From assembly GCF_000406945.1 (NCBI RefSeq), contig NZ_KE136354.1:2676660-2740659 (forward strand): a stretch of 64,000 bases of DNA, given 5' to 3'. Below, one piece after another: positions 27,664 to 37,174 of this stretch. A program made the position numbers and the translations under genes. The notes beneath the pieces were generated by a model. That model saw nothing but the letters and a program-made list of their open reading frames with translations, did no database searches and was not told where the DNA came from. How positions within the stretch are numbered: position 1 is the stretch's first letter; each line of letters begins with the position of its first letter. This DNA comes from Enterococcus dispar ATCC 51266. Lineage in GTDB: Bacteria; Bacillota; Bacilli; Lactobacillales; Enterococcaceae.

Positions 27664-28110
27664 ATGCGCTTTGTAGTGGATGGTGATGGTTCACCGGTAA
27701 AAAAAGAAGTGATTGCATTAGCAAAAAAATATCGTCGCGAGGCTTTAATTGTAACGAGTGTCGATCATTATACAACAGAAACCTATCCTGATTTTGTTCA
27801 TTTCATTTATGTGGATAAGGGGGCCGATAGTGCCGATTATCGCATCGTAAAGGAAATTCAAGCCGGTGATTGGGTAATTACCCAAGATTATGGTTTAGCG
27901 TCATTAGTTTTGCCCAAAGGTGCCCGCGTTTTTCATCATAGTGGTAAAGAATATTTACCAGAAACAATTGACCAATTGTTGGAGCAACGTTATTTAGGGG
28001 CTAAATTAAGAAAAGCTGGTCAACGCACGAAAGGCCCCAAAGCTTTTACTTCAGAGGAACGGCAAAGGTTTGTTGCAAAGTTAGAAAAGCTATTAAAAGA
28101 AGTAAAATAA
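27664..28110 (+). CDS. YaiI/YqxD family protein (UPF0178, PIN-like)
   Basis: A 148-residue protein matching the DUF188/UPF0178 family: VVDGDGSPVK at the N-terminus, a central DKGADSADYRIV and GDWVITQDYGLA, and a basic C-terminal tail. The acidic residues suggest a PIN-like nuclease fold, but the function of the family is not established. AAGGAGAG precedes ATG 27664. It is a single gene with its own terminator. Confidence 0.85.
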   Translation: MRFVVDGDGSPVKKEVIALAKKYRREALIVTSVDHYTTETYPDFVHFIYVDKGADSADYRIVKEIQAGDWVITQDYGLASLVLPKGARVFHHSGKEYLPETIDQLLEQRYLGAKLRKAGQRTKGPKAFTSEERQRFVAKLEKLLKEVK

Positions 28111-28163
28111 AAGCGATGTCCAACTAGAAAAAGGAATAACTTCTAGTTGAACACCGCTTTTTT
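28111..28163 (+). terminator. Terminator after yaiI
   Basis: AAGCG...AACTAGAA pairs with TTCTAGTT...CGCTT, followed by T6. Confidence 0.8.
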
Positions 28164-28287
28164 GGGTAAGAGGATTCTATCTTTTTCACAAGAGATAAAG
28201 TTTGATATACCAAGGATATTGTCTAGCTATGGCCGTGGAGAGCAGGGGGCGTTCATGCTGGATTTTTTATATAGAACCAAGATGTCC

Positions 28288-30009
28288 CTACTTTTTGAAG
28301 CGGCGGTAAATATAGCTAATAGCCAATAATAAGATCGTCACAAAAGCGGCAGTATAGCCAAATAATCCCAAATTATCAACAAACTGTGGCTGGGTATCTG
28401 GACTTGAAACAACTAATAAGGAAGAACTTAAAATCACAGCTGCTAAAACTACGGCTACGACGATACGATTGACCATCGCTTCTAGTCGGTCCAAAATTTG
28501 TTTTTGCTCCTTAATTTCTAGATTAACGCGGCTTTTGCCATTACTAACAGTATCTAAAGCGTTACTGATTTTTTCCGGCAAATTCGGTAAATTTCGTAAG
28601 TTTTTAAATAGATTTAAGCCTTGACGTTTGGCTTCTTCTTTTAAGTCAAATTGTTTAAAGAAATATTTTTGGGCGAAATTTTGTAAAACTTCCATCATTG
28701 AAAGTTCGGGATCTAAATCTTCCACAACGCCCTCCAATGTTCCAAAGGCTTTAATTAACATCGTGACAGCTTGATCCATTTGTAGATTATTCGCATGACA
28801 AATTCCGATAACTTGACTTAATACTTGTTGTAAATCTATTTCTTTTAATGAGAGATGATAGTATTCGGTTAAAAACTGTTCCAATTCGTCGTGAAAACGA
28901 TACTCATCAAAAGGTCCTTCTTGGCGACATAAACGCAAAACAGCTTGGGCTACAGCGGCAGTATCTTGGGTATAAAGGGCAATAACTGCATCGGTCAATT
29001 TGCCGCGCAAAGCATCATCCAAACTACCCATCATGCCAAAGTCCAAGTAAATCAGGCGATATGGGGGTAATGTTGGTTGATTTTTCCAAGTTGCCTCGTA
29101 ACCTAAGAGGCCAAAACGACCCACTCGTACATTGGAAGTAGCTTCGACAGCGGGATTGACCATGTGTAAAAAAAGATTACCAGGATGAGGATCTGCATGA
29201 AAAAAGCCATCTTCAAAAACTTGTTTCATAAAAGATTCAACTAATAAAAGACCGATTTTTTTCTTTAATTCTTTATTAGTAACACTCTTGTATGCAATTT
29301 TTTCAGGAGAATCATCCAGTAAATAACGTAAGCTTTTTCCCGCCATAAATTCTAAAACAATAACTTTTTTTGTACAATATTCGTGGAAAACTTGTGGAAC
29401 TTTAATTTCATGCCAATCATTGTTGTTTTTATAAAAGCGGTCTGCATTTTTACTTTCTTTTAGAAAATCAGTCTCATTATCTAAAGAAGTACGTACCTCT
29501 CTTAGAACACTCCGTAAATCAACAACGTTAGCTTCTGGAATTTTTGAAATTAGCGGAATTGCTTTTTCAAACAGTGCTAAATCAACATTAATGGCGTCAA
29601 TGATACCTGGATGCTGGACTTTGACCACTACTTTTTGACCACTTTTTAGTGTCGCTTTGTGGGCTTGTCCGATGGAAGCAGAGGCAAAGGCTTTTTCTTC
29701 AAAGTCGCTGAAGATGTCTGAAATGTTCAAATCCCATTCATTTTCTAAAAGCGTTTTTACTTTTGCGAAGTCATCGCTTTTGACGTCATCTTGCAAACTT
29801 TTAAACGCTTCGATATAGGCCGGCGAAAGTAAGTCGGTGCGAACAGATAACATTTGCCCAATTTTAATAAAAGTCGGTCCTAATTCTTCAAAAGCGGAAC
29901 GAACAGCAGTTGGATTTTTTTGCTGGCTAAAATTTTGAATGACTTTGTATTTGGTAAAGACCTTGATAATGGTCTGTAAACGTTTCTTTTTTGAAACTTC
30001 TTGGCTCAT
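28288..30009 (-). CDS. UbiB/AarF (ABC1) family protein kinase-like membrane protein
   Basis: A 573-residue atypical kinase-like protein. It carries the KxGQ motif region (FIKIGQMLSVR), the ATP-binding lysine in VVVKVQHPG, EFMAGKSL, and the catalytic DPHPGNLF. Two C-terminal membrane helices end the protein (about residues 510-565). UbiB proteins support isoprenoid-lipid or quinone biology. ATG 30009 follows GGAGGTG; the extended frame to 30144 lacks a start signal. It is divergent from ddl. Confidence 0.9.
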   Translation of the reverse strand: MSQEVSKKKRLQTIIKVFTKYKVIQNFSQQKNPTAVRSAFEELGPTFIKIGQMLSVRTDLLSPAYIEAFKSLQDDVKSDDFAKVKTLLENEWDLNISDIFSDFEEKAFASASIGQAHKATLKSGQKVVVKVQHPGIIDAINVDLALFEKAIPLISKIPEANVVDLRSVLREVRTSLDNETDFLKESKNADRFYKNNNDWHEIKVPQVFHEYCTKKVIVLEFMAGKSLRYLLDDSPEKIAYKSVTNKELKKKIGLLLVESFMKQVFEDGFFHADPHPGNLFLHMVNPAVEATSNVRVGRFGLLGYEATWKNQPTLPPYRLIYLDFGMMGSLDDALRGKLTDAVIALYTQDTAAVAQAVLRLCRQEGPFDEYRFHDELEQFLTEYYHLSLKEIDLQQVLSQVIGICHANNLQMDQAVTMLIKAFGTLEGVVEDLDPELSMMEVLQNFAQKYFFKQFDLKEEAKRQGLNLFKNLRNLPNLPEKISNALDTVSNGKSRVNLEIKEQKQILDRLEAMVNRIVVAVVLAAVILSSSLLVVSSPDTQPQFVDNLGLFGYTAAFVTILLLAISYIYRRFKK

Positions 30010-30255
30010 TGTGACACCTCCTATACACCGTTTGATCAAACTAAGACTGCATGCTTTTCTTCTATGGTACTGTTTAAACGCTTTTGTGACAAATAATTCA
30101 ACTAAAGTCAGTCTGAGACGGGGAAAAAAGCAAATGGCAGTCATAAAACTGCTACGAGAACGTACGACTTTGGAAATAATATGTCGCGAAAGGTTTTTTT
30201 GTGCTAAAATGTGAGAGATAAAAAAGATGTGAGTTGATCACGGGAGGAAATACTT

Positions 30256-31317
30256 TTGAAAATCGTATTATTATATGGCGGTCGCAGTGCCGAGCATGAT
30301 GTCTCAATTCTTTCAGCTTATTCAGTGCTGAATGCGATTTACTACGACTACTATCAAGTCCAACTAGTTTTCATCACAAAAGATGGCAAGTGGGTCAAAG
30401 GACCATTGCTAACTGACAAACCTAAAAATGAATCTGTTCTTAAATTAACTTGGGATGTAGAAGATGCTACTGGCGAAATTATTTCACCAAGTACAATTAA
30501 AGAAGAGGACGCAGTTGTTTTTCCATTATTACATGGACCCAACGGAGAAGATGGGACGATTCAAGGTTTCTTAGAAACCATTGATATGCCTTATATTGGG
30601 GCGGGAGTTTTAACAAGTGCTTGTGGCATGGATAAAATCATGACCAAATATATTCTACAAGCTGCGGGTATTCCACAAGTACCTTATGTGCCAGTCTTGA
30701 AAAATCTGTGGAAAGAAAATCCTAAACAAATTTTTGAGCAATGTGAAGGAACGCTGTTATACCCAATGTTTGTTAAGCCAGCCAACATGGGTTCTTCTGT
30801 CGGCATTTCAAAAGCTGAAAACAGAGAAGAATTGCAAAATGCATTGCAAGAAGCGTATAAATATGACACGCGGGCAATTGTCGAACAAGGAATTGAAGCG
30901 CGGGAAATTGAAGTTGCAATTTTAGGTAACGAAGATGTTCGGACTACTTTACCTGGTGAAATTGTAAAAGATGTCGCTTTTTATGACTATAATTCCAAAT
31001 ATATCGACAACCAAATTATCATGCAGATTCCGGCTGAAATACCAGAAGACGTACAACAAAAAGCACAAGATTTTGCTAAAAAAGCCTACGTTATGCTAGG
31101 TGGAAGTGGCTTGTCGCGTTGTGATTTCTTTTTAACGAATAAAAATGAATTGTTCTTAAATGAATTAAATACAATGCCAGGTTTTACCCAATATAGCATG
31201 TACCCATCATTGTGGGAAAAAATGGGCCTAAAATATGGGGACTTAATTGAAGAGTTGATTCAATTAGCATTAAAACGTTTTGAACAACGGCAAAGCTTTT
31301 TAACCGACGTGAAATAA
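30256..31317 (+). CDS. ddl: D-alanine--D-alanine ligase
   Basis: A 353-residue ATP-grasp enzyme making the D-Ala-D-Ala dipeptide of peptidoglycan in the cytoplasm. Conserved segments are LYGGRSAEHDVS, LHGPNGEDGTIQG, VKPANMGSSVG and NELNTMPGFT. The YDYNSKY omega-loop has the tyrosine of D-Ala ligases, not the phenylalanine of D-Ala-D-Lac ligases, so intrinsic glycopeptide resistance is not indicated. The start is TTG 30256, eight bases after GGGAGG. It precedes murF, its functional partner. Confidence 0.96.
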   Translation: MKIVLLYGGRSAEHDVSILSAYSVLNAIYYDYYQVQLVFITKDGKWVKGPLLTDKPKNESVLKLTWDVEDATGEIISPSTIKEEDAVVFPLLHGPNGEDGTIQGFLETIDMPYIGAGVLTSACGMDKIMTKYILQAAGIPQVPYVPVLKNLWKENPKQIFEQCEGTLLYPMFVKPANMGSSVGISKAENREELQNALQEAYKYDTRAIVEQGIEAREIEVAILGNEDVRTTLPGEIVKDVAFYDYNSKYIDNQIIMQIPAEIPEDVQQKAQDFAKKAYVMLGGSGLSRCDFFLTNKNELFLNELNTMPGFTQYSMYPSLWEKMGLKYGDLIEELIQLALKRFEQRQSFLTDVK

Positions 31318-31319
31318 AG

Positions 31320-31361
31320 AAAAGGTGAGATGATTCTTTGCAGAATATCTCACCTTTTTTA
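31320..31361 (+). terminator. Terminator between ddl and murF
   Basis: AAAAGGTGAGAT pairs with ATCTCACCTTTT, followed by further T residues. Confidence 0.88.
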
Positions 31362-31454
31362 GTCTTTCATATAAGAAATTTGAAGCCAGTTTTTTAAAGG
31401 GTCAACTGCATCCAAGTACCTTTTCTTATTAATATGAATAGAATGGAGACGAAA

Positions 31455-32801
31455 ATGAACTTAACCATTAAAGAAATTGCTATTTTATTTGAGCAAGAAG
31501 AAATCAAAGCGGAAACGGCTATCTCAGGTGTTGAATTTGATAGCCGTAATATTACTCCCGGGGGACTATTTGTTCCGTTGGCTGGTGAGCGTGACGGCCA
31601 TGACTTTGTCACAGCTGCTAAAGAAAATGGTGCGATTGCGACCTTTTGGAGTCAAGATATAAAAAAAGCACCCCAAGATATGATTGTCATTTTTGTTGAA
31701 GATGTTTTAGGTGCGTTTCAAGCTTTAGCACAATATTATTTGCAAAAAGTGCGCCCAAAAGTTGCGGCTATCACAGGTAGTAATGGTAAAACAACGACAA
31801 AAGATATGACGGCGGCTGTAATGGCAACCCAATTTAAAACTTATAAAACACAAGGAAATTATAATAATAATATTGGCATGCCATATACTATCCTGCATAT
31901 GCCGGTAGATTGCGAAGTTTTGGTTTTAGAAATGGGCATGGATCACGCCGGAGAATTGACAGAATTATCTTTATTAGCGCAACCCGATGCAGCGGCTATT
32001 ACTATTATAGGTGAGGCTCACATTGAAAATCTGGGTTCTCGTGAGGGCATTGCAATTGCCAAAATGGAAATTACCGCCGGTTTAAAAAGAGACGGCTTAT
32101 TGGTCATTCCTGCGGATGAACCTTTATTAACGCCACTTGTTACGGATTTACCACAAAAAATTACTACATTTGGTTTGAATGATGGGAATTTAACGGCAAC
32201 TATAACAGCAGAAGATAAAACAAAGACAACATTCCTGATTGATGAGATTGAATATACCATCCCGGTTATTGGTGGCTATAATGTTAACAATGCGCTGATT
32301 GCTTATGCTCTAGGAAAATATTTTGGCGTGTCTTTAGCAAATATTAAAAAAGGATTGGCTGAATTTCAATTAACTAAAAATCGGACAGAGTGGCTGACGG
32401 CAAAAAATGGCGCACAGATTTTAAGTGATGTTTATAATGCCAATCCCACTGCAATGGGTTTAGTCCTCGATACAGTCGCCAATTTAAAAACAGAAGGACG
32501 CAAGTTAGCAGTTTTAGCGGATATGTTGGAATTAGGGCCGGATTCTGCTGACATGCACGGGAGTATGGCCAATCACATTGACGATCGCTTTAATGTAATT
32601 TTCTTATATGGCAATGAGATGAAAGCCTTGTTTAATGCTTTAACGCAAAAAGATAGCCAGCTAATGGTTTATCATTTTGATAAAGAGAATAAAAAAGAGC
32701 TCATCAAAATGATTCAAGCAGAACTAAAGCCTAAGGATACAATTGTTTTAAAGGGCAGTAATGGTATGGGGTTAACAGAAGTTGTAGCGGCATTGATTTA
32801 A
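31455..32801 (+). CDS. murF: UDP-MurNAc-tripeptide--D-Ala-D-Ala ligase
   Basis: A 448-residue Mur ligase that adds the D-Ala-D-Ala made by Ddl to the UDP-MurNAc tripeptide. It shows an N-terminal FDSRNITPGGLFVP uridine-binding domain, the central ATP loop TGSNGKTTTKD, and the C-terminal DVYNANPTAM region. ATG 31455 follows TGGAG at good spacing; the ATG at 31434 has no ribosome-binding site. Confidence 0.96.
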   Translation: MNLTIKEIAILFEQEEIKAETAISGVEFDSRNITPGGLFVPLAGERDGHDFVTAAKENGAIATFWSQDIKKAPQDMIVIFVEDVLGAFQALAQYYLQKVRPKVAAITGSNGKTTTKDMTAAVMATQFKTYKTQGNYNNNIGMPYTILHMPVDCEVLVLEMGMDHAGELTELSLLAQPDAAAITIIGEAHIENLGSREGIAIAKMEITAGLKRDGLLVIPADEPLLTPLVTDLPQKITTFGLNDGNLTATITAEDKTKTTFLIDEIEYTIPVIGGYNVNNALIAYALGKYFGVSLANIKKGLAEFQLTKNRTEWLTAKNGAQILSDVYNANPTAMGLVLDTVANLKTEGRKLAVLADMLELGPDSADMHGSMANHIDDRFNVIFLYGNEMKALFNALTQKDSQLMVYHFDKENKKELIKMIQAELKPKDTIVLKGSNGMGLTEVVAALI

Positions 32802-32858
32802 AAAGTAGTCATTTTTTGTTCTTTTACTTCTATTTTATTGCATATTAGATTTGAAAAC

Positions 32859-32887
32859 TTGCTGAAAGTTTCATTCTGTGTTAAAAT
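32859..32887 (+). promoter_or_regulatory. cshA promoter
   Basis: TTGCTG (32859-32864), a 17-base spacer and TAAAAT (32882-32887) with an upstream TG extension. The predicted start is near 32894. Confidence 0.72.
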
Positions 32888-32893
32888 GACGCG

Positions 32894-33127
32894 ATACCGA
32901 AAATCAAGGGTAAAGTGAATTTCACTTTTTGAAGTTAAGAGGACGGTACAAAAGTAGACAATGATTGAGCTAAAGCATAGAGATATGTTTTGAAAGTTAA
33001 CTCGGCTTTTTGATTGTGCCTCTTTTGGCCCTCCTCTTTTGCTATTTGGCAGCAGGCTGCCGAGAGTTATTTTCGGTAGAGGGCATCAAATACAATAGAT
33101 AAGAACCACATCTCAAGGAGGAAACTT
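32894..33127 (+). promoter_or_regulatory. Long structured leader of cshA
   Basis: The ~234-nt leader is closed by TACCGAAAAT (32895-32904), a perfect complement of ATTTTCGGTA (33069-33078). Nested immediately inside is AACTCGGC (32999-33006) with GCCGAGAGTT (33059-33068). Local hairpins include AAAGTGAA/TTCACTTT (32912-32929) and GCAG/CTGC (33051-33060). Leader-based autoregulation or cold control is inferred. Confidence 0.6.
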
Positions 33128-34663
33128 TTGAAATTTAACGAACTTAATTTATCACCTGAATTATTGCAATCTGTCGAGCGGGCCGGCTTTGAAGAAGCAA
33201 CCCCTATTCAGGCAGCAACAATTCCATTAGCATTAGCAGGTCGCGATGTAATCGGCCAAGCACAAACTGGTACTGGTAAAACAGCTGCTTTTGGTTTACC
33301 AATGTTGGAAAAAATTGATACCAATGACCATTCATTGCAAGGACTTGTAATTGCACCTACTCGTGAACTTGCGATTCAAACGCAAGAAGAATTGTACCGT
33401 TTAGGACGGGACAAAAAAATCCGCGTACAAGCCGTTTACGGTGGCGCTGATATTGGTCGCCAAATTCGCGGCTTAAAAGATCGTCCCCATATCGTTGTTG
33501 GGACACCGGGTCGAATGCTAGACCACATTAACCGTCACACATTGAAATTAGGAACTGTTCGGACATTAGTCTTAGACGAAGCTGACGAAATGTTGAACAT
33601 GGGCTTTTTGGAAGATATTGAAAAAATTATCTCCCAAGTTCCTGCAGAACGCCAAACATTACTATTTTCTGCGACGATGCCTGCAGCAATTAAAAATATT
33701 GGCGTAAAATTCATGAAAAATCCTGAACATGTTCAAATTGAAGCCAAAGAAATGACTGCTGATTTGATTGATCAATATTATGTTCGGGCCAAAGATTTTG
33801 AAAAATTCGATGTTATGACACGTTTATTAGATGTTCAAACACCAGATCTTGCGATTGTGTTTGGCCGGACAAAACGTCGGGTAGACGAATTAGCACGTGG
33901 CTTAGAAGCTCGTGGGTATCGCGCTGAAGGAATTCATGGCGATTTATCACAACAAAAACGGATGAGTGTTTTACGCGCTTTTAAATCGGGTCAATTAGAT
34001 ATTTTAGTTGCTACCGATGTGGCTGCCCGCGGATTGGATATTTCTGGTGTCACACATGTTTACAACTATGATATTCCACAAGATCCTGAAAGTTACGTTC
34101 ACCGTATCGGCCGTACTGGTCGTGCCGGTAAAGGCGGAATGTCTGTTACTTTTGTAACACCAAATGAAATGAGTTATTTGCATGTCATTGAAAACTTAAC
34201 GAAAAAACGGATGTCAACATTGCGTCCCCCAACTGAAAAAGAAGCTTTCAAGGGTCAATTAGGTGCTGCGGTACAACAAATTGAAGATGGCTTAAAAGAA
34301 AATGGTTTGGAACGTTACATGACTACTGCAGAAAAACTGATTGAAGGTTATGACCCAGAAGTTTTAGTCGCTTTGTTACTAAAAACGATTGCCAAAGATC
34401 CAGCAGACGCTGTTCCGGTTAAAATTACACCAGAACGTCCTTTGCCAAGTGGTAAAAAAGGGTTTAATAAAAATAGCCGTCGTGGTGGTAGTGGTGGCGG
34501 AAACAATCGCAACCGTAAAGATGGTGGCAATTACCGCAATAAAAACAAAAACAGCCATTATAACAAAGAAGGTCAAAAACGCAACGACCGTCGTCGTGAT
34601 GACCGTCGACAAAATGATGGTGGCGGAAAACGCAACTTCGTTATTCGCAACAACCAAGATTAA
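33128..34663 (+). CDS. cshA: DEAD-box RNA helicase CshA
   Basis: A 511-residue ATP-dependent RNA helicase. Motifs run in order: Q-motif region [10 protein letters not shown], motif [19 protein letters not shown] (VLDEADEM), SAT, ARGLD and [10 protein letters not shown]. The C-terminal ~85 residues are Arg-, Asn- and Gly-rich, as in CshA proteins that act in mRNA decay and ribosome assembly. The TTG start at 33128 follows AAGGAGG. The unusually long leader is its notable feature. Confidence 0.95.
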   Translation: MKFNELNLSPELLQSVERAGFEEATPIQAATIPLALAGRDVIGQAQTGTGKTAAFGLPMLEKIDTNDHSLQGLVIAPTRELAIQTQEELYRLGRDKKIRVQAVYGGADIGRQIRGLKDRPHIVVGTPGRMLDHINRHTLKLGTVRTLVLDEADEMLNMGFLEDIEKIISQVPAERQTLLFSATMPAAIKNIGVKFMKNPEHVQIEAKEMTADLIDQYYVRAKDFEKFDVMTRLLDVQTPDLAIVFGRTKRRVDELARGLEARGYRAEGIHGDLSQQKRMSVLRAFKSGQLDILVATDVAARGLDISGVTHVYNYDIPQDPESYVHRIGRTGRAGKGGMSVTFVTPNEMSYLHVIENLTKKRMSTLRPPTEKEAFKGQLGAAVQQIEDGLKENGLERYMTTAEKLIEGYDPEVLVALLLKTIAKDPADAVPVKITPERPLPSGKKGFNKNSRRGGSGGGNNRNRKDGGNYRNKNKNSHYNKEGQKRNDRRRDDRRQNDGGGKRNFVIRNNQD

Positions 34664-34676
34664 TGTGAATTAGCTC

Positions 34677-34717
34677 AAAACAACGAATCAATTTATCTTG
34701 ATTCGTTGTTTTTTTTA
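34677..34717 (+). terminator. Terminator after cshA
   Basis: AAAACAACGAATCAA pairs with TTGATTCGTTGTTTT, ending in a long T-run. Confidence 0.94.
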
Positions 34718-34805
34718 TAGGGATAGGTAATGAAATTATAAGATTTTCACAATAATAAAGATGAGATACCAAGGCTTTGGATGTCTCACTACCCGGAGGA
34801 ACACT

Positions 34806-34970
34806 TAGCGATATTAAGTCAAAATTACCAGAAACTTGAGAAAAATTTCGTATAATTCTTCCTTAAGGGTAAAGCATTACCCACTTTTTTTTCACTCTTC
34901 TGGATGTCGAGCTTCAAGAGCGAACTAGCTCCAGCAATAAGCTGACCGAATCCGGTCAGCTTTTCATATT
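34806..34970. repeat. Composite family A repeat remnants
   Basis: GCGATATTAAGTCAAAATTACCAG followed by TTTCGTATAATTCTTCCTTAAGG resembles segments at 61611, 23139 and 14489 (each quoted motif recurs with few changes). Further right, GAACTAGCTCC and CAATAAGCTGA recall the 123-bp unit. This fills most of the 500-base gap between cshA and acpS; the remainder holds a possible acpS promoter (TGGTAGAAT near 35148). Confidence 0.5.
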
Positions 34971-35213
34971 TGTTAACAAAAATATAAATTTTGGTGTAGA
35001 TAAGATTTACAGTTTTTATTTAAAAAAGGGTTTACATAACACTGGTATTTGCGTTACGCTTGAGTTTGAATAAAAATCACTTTATAATAATCAGTTACAG
35101 CTTTTTGAAAGATGTGAAGTCTTTTAATGGTTTTTCTCGCGACATTTGGTAGAATAATACTAGTAAAAAGCATCATATGAATTACACGAAAATTGTATTG
35201 TGGGAGTTTACAA

Positions 35214-35564
35214 ATGATAAAAGGAATTGGCATTGATGCTGTTGAATTAAGTCGAATTAAAAAGATCATAACTGAGAAACCACAATTTGCTAGTCGTGTT
35301 TTAACACAAAAAGAATTAACCATTTTTCAAGGGTTACCTTTTAAACGACAAGTTGAATTTTTAGGTGGACGTTATGCTTGTAAAGAAGCCTTTTCTAAAG
35401 CATGGGGAACGGGAATTGGCAAAGTGACTTTCAAAGAGTTAGAAATACTTCCCGATGCGTTTGGGGCGCCCAAAATGACAGCCTCTCCTCATAATGGACA
35501 AGTTTTTGTTAGTATTACTCACACCGACGAAACTGCATTTGCCCAAATTTTATTAGTAGATTAA
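35214..35564 (+). CDS. acpS: Holo-[acyl-carrier-protein] synthase
   Basis: A 116-residue phosphopantetheinyl transferase that activates acyl carrier protein with CoA. Signature segments are GIGIDAVELSRI (Mg2+ aspartate) and ACKEAFSKAWG (glutamate and lysine). ATG 35214 follows GGGAG; the upstream TTG 35193 has none. It precedes alr as in many Firmicutes. Confidence 0.95.
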   Translation: MIKGIGIDAVELSRIKKIITEKPQFASRVLTQKELTIFQGLPFKRQVEFLGGRYACKEAFSKAWGTGIGKVTFKELEILPDAFGAPKMTASPHNGQVFVSITHTDETAFAQILLVD

Positions 35565-35595
35565 GTTTGTTTAAATAGAGAAAGAAGGAAAAACC

Positions 35596-36714
35596 GTGGT
35601 TACATCCATTCACCGACCGACTAAAGCGATTATCGATCTAAGCGCTATTACTCAAAATATTGAAAATATCTTGCAACAATTATCGCAAGAAATGAACCTT
35701 TTTGCTGTGGTTAAAGCAGATGGGTATGGTCATGGAGCAGTGGCTGTAGCCAATGCCGCTTTAAAAGCTGGTGCGAACGGTTTTTGTGTGGCCACAATTG
35801 ATGAAGGCATTGAATTGAGAGAAGCGGGGATTACCCAACCGATTCTAGTTTTAGGTGTAGTAGAGACGGCTCATATACACTTATTGAGTGAATATGACCT
35901 AGCTTTTCCGGTGACAACGTTGACGTGGTTAAAAGATGCAGCAATGATACTTCAGTTAGAACAATTACCACGATCACTAAAAGTCCACTTAAAGGTCGAT
36001 ACAGGAATGGGACGAATTGGATTTTTGGCTTCTGAAAATGTAAATGAGGCAGTTCGTCTCATTGAATCTATTCCTCAAATAGAATGGGAAGGGATTTTTA
36101 CACATTTTGCTACAGCTGATCAAGCTGAAAAATCATATTATGAAATACAAAAAAATCGATTTATGGCTATTTTGGAACAATTGCCTTATCAGCCGCTTTA
36201 TGTTCATGATAGCAATAGTGCTACTGCCTTATGGCATGAACCTATTGGGAACTTAGTTCGGTATGGTGTGGCACTATATGGTCTGAATCCTTCTGGTCAA
36301 GCAGTAGCAGCGCCGTATAAATTGAAAGCAGCGTTAGAGTTAGTTTCGGCAGTTGTTCAGGTAAAACAACTGCCGAAAGATTATGGCATTGGTTATGGCG
36401 AAACGTATATTACCCCCAAACCAGAATGGATTGGAACTGTTCCAATTGGTTATGCAGACGGTTGGTTACGAAAACTACAAGGATTTCATATTTTAGTTGA
36501 TGGCAATTTTTGCGAAATTGTAGGACGGGTTTGTATGGATCAAATAATGATTCGTTTGCCTCATGAGGTGCCTGTTGGAACAAAGGTAACATTGATTGGG
36601 AAAAACGGTGGACATGAGATTACATTACAACAAGTTGCAGAGAAATTAGAGACAATTCACTACGAAGTTGCTTGTGGCATTTCGCCGCGAGTGCCACGGG
36701 AATATATTGAATGA
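35596..36714 (+). CDS. alr: Alanine racemase
   Basis: A 372-residue PLP enzyme that interconverts L- and D-alanine for cell-wall synthesis. The PLP lysine is Lys40 in VVKADGYGHG, and the C-terminal half carries the GYGETY tyrosine region and GRVCMDQ. A GTG start at 35596 follows GAAGGAAA. It feeds Ddl and MurF encoded 4-5 kb upstream and lies 11 bases before mazF. Confidence 0.95.
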   Translation: MVTSIHRPTKAIIDLSAITQNIENILQQLSQEMNLFAVVKADGYGHGAVAVANAALKAGANGFCVATIDEGIELREAGITQPILVLGVVETAHIHLLSEYDLAFPVTTLTWLKDAAMILQLEQLPRSLKVHLKVDTGMGRIGFLASENVNEAVRLIESIPQIEWEGIFTHFATADQAEKSYYEIQKNRFMAILEQLPYQPLYVHDSNSATALWHEPIGNLVRYGVALYGLNPSGQAVAAPYKLKAALELVSAVVQVKQLPKDYGIGYGETYITPKPEWIGTVPIGYADGWLRKLQGFHILVDGNFCEIVGRVCMDQIMIRLPHEVPVGTKVTLIGKNGGHEITLQQVAEKLETIHYEVACGISPRVPREYIE

Positions 36715-36725
36715 GGATGAGGTAA

Positions 36726-37094
36726 ATGGTGAAACGCGGAGATATCTTCTTTGCTGATTTGTCACCGGTTGTAGGATCTGAACAGGGAGGGATTCGCCCT
36801 GTTTTAATTATCCAAAATGATCGGGGCAATCATTTTAGCCCAACTGTAATTGTGGCTGCAATTACAGCTAAAATGGCAAAACCTAAATTGCCTACTCATG
36901 TCGGCATTAAGGCGACAGATAGTGGCATTAATAAGGATTCGGTAATTTTATTAGAACAGATTCGAACGATTGACAAAAGCCGCTTGAAGGAGAAAGTCTG
37001 CGTTTTAGATTCTGGTACGATGAAAGCTGTAGATCGTGCATTGCGCATTAGCGTGGGTTTAGCAGATTTAACGCCTGCACCGCAGGCTACATAA
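36726..37094 (+). CDS. mazF: MazF/PemK-family endoribonuclease toxin without adjacent antitoxin
   Basis: A 122-residue protein with the MazF signature [21 protein letters not shown] (split here: RGDIFFADL and [10 protein letters not shown]) and the IRTIDKSRL segment of Bacillus EndoA-type enzymes. These toxins cleave mRNA at short motifs. ATG 36726 follows GATGAGGT. In Bacillus an antitoxin gene lies between alr and the toxin; here only 11 bases separate alr and this gene, and no antitoxin ORF follows. It is probably co-transcribed with acpS-alr. Confidence 0.9.
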   Translation: MVKRGDIFFADLSPVVGSEQGGIRPVLIIQNDRGNHFSPTVIVAAITAKMAKPKLPTHVGIKATDSGINKDSVILLEQIRTIDKSRLKEKVCVLDSGTMKAVDRALRISVGLADLTPAPQAT

Positions 37095-37095
37095 T

Positions 37096-37142
37096 AAAAA
37101 AGCACTTCAACAAGTTCTGGCGCTTGTTGAAGTGCTTTTTTA
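37096..37142. terminator. Bidirectional terminator between mazF and the sortase-like gene
   Basis: A perfect stem of about 18 bp, AAAAAGCACTTCAACAAG with CTTGTTGAAGTGCTTTTT, lies between convergent genes. Confidence 0.95.
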
Positions 37143-37174
37143 TTATTTAATACTCGTGAGAGGACAAGCATTTT

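Noticed and set aside
28147-28329. 60-codon plus-strand ORF after yaiI
   Set aside because: It begins inside the yaiI terminator and runs into the opposite-strand UbiB gene; no start signals.
34379-34673. Overlapping ORFs on both strands in the cshA tail
   Set aside because: Shadows of the repetitive Arg/Asn/Gly codons of the cshA C-terminus.
36715-36725. MazE/EndoAI antitoxin between alr and mazF
   Set aside because: Only 11 bases are available.
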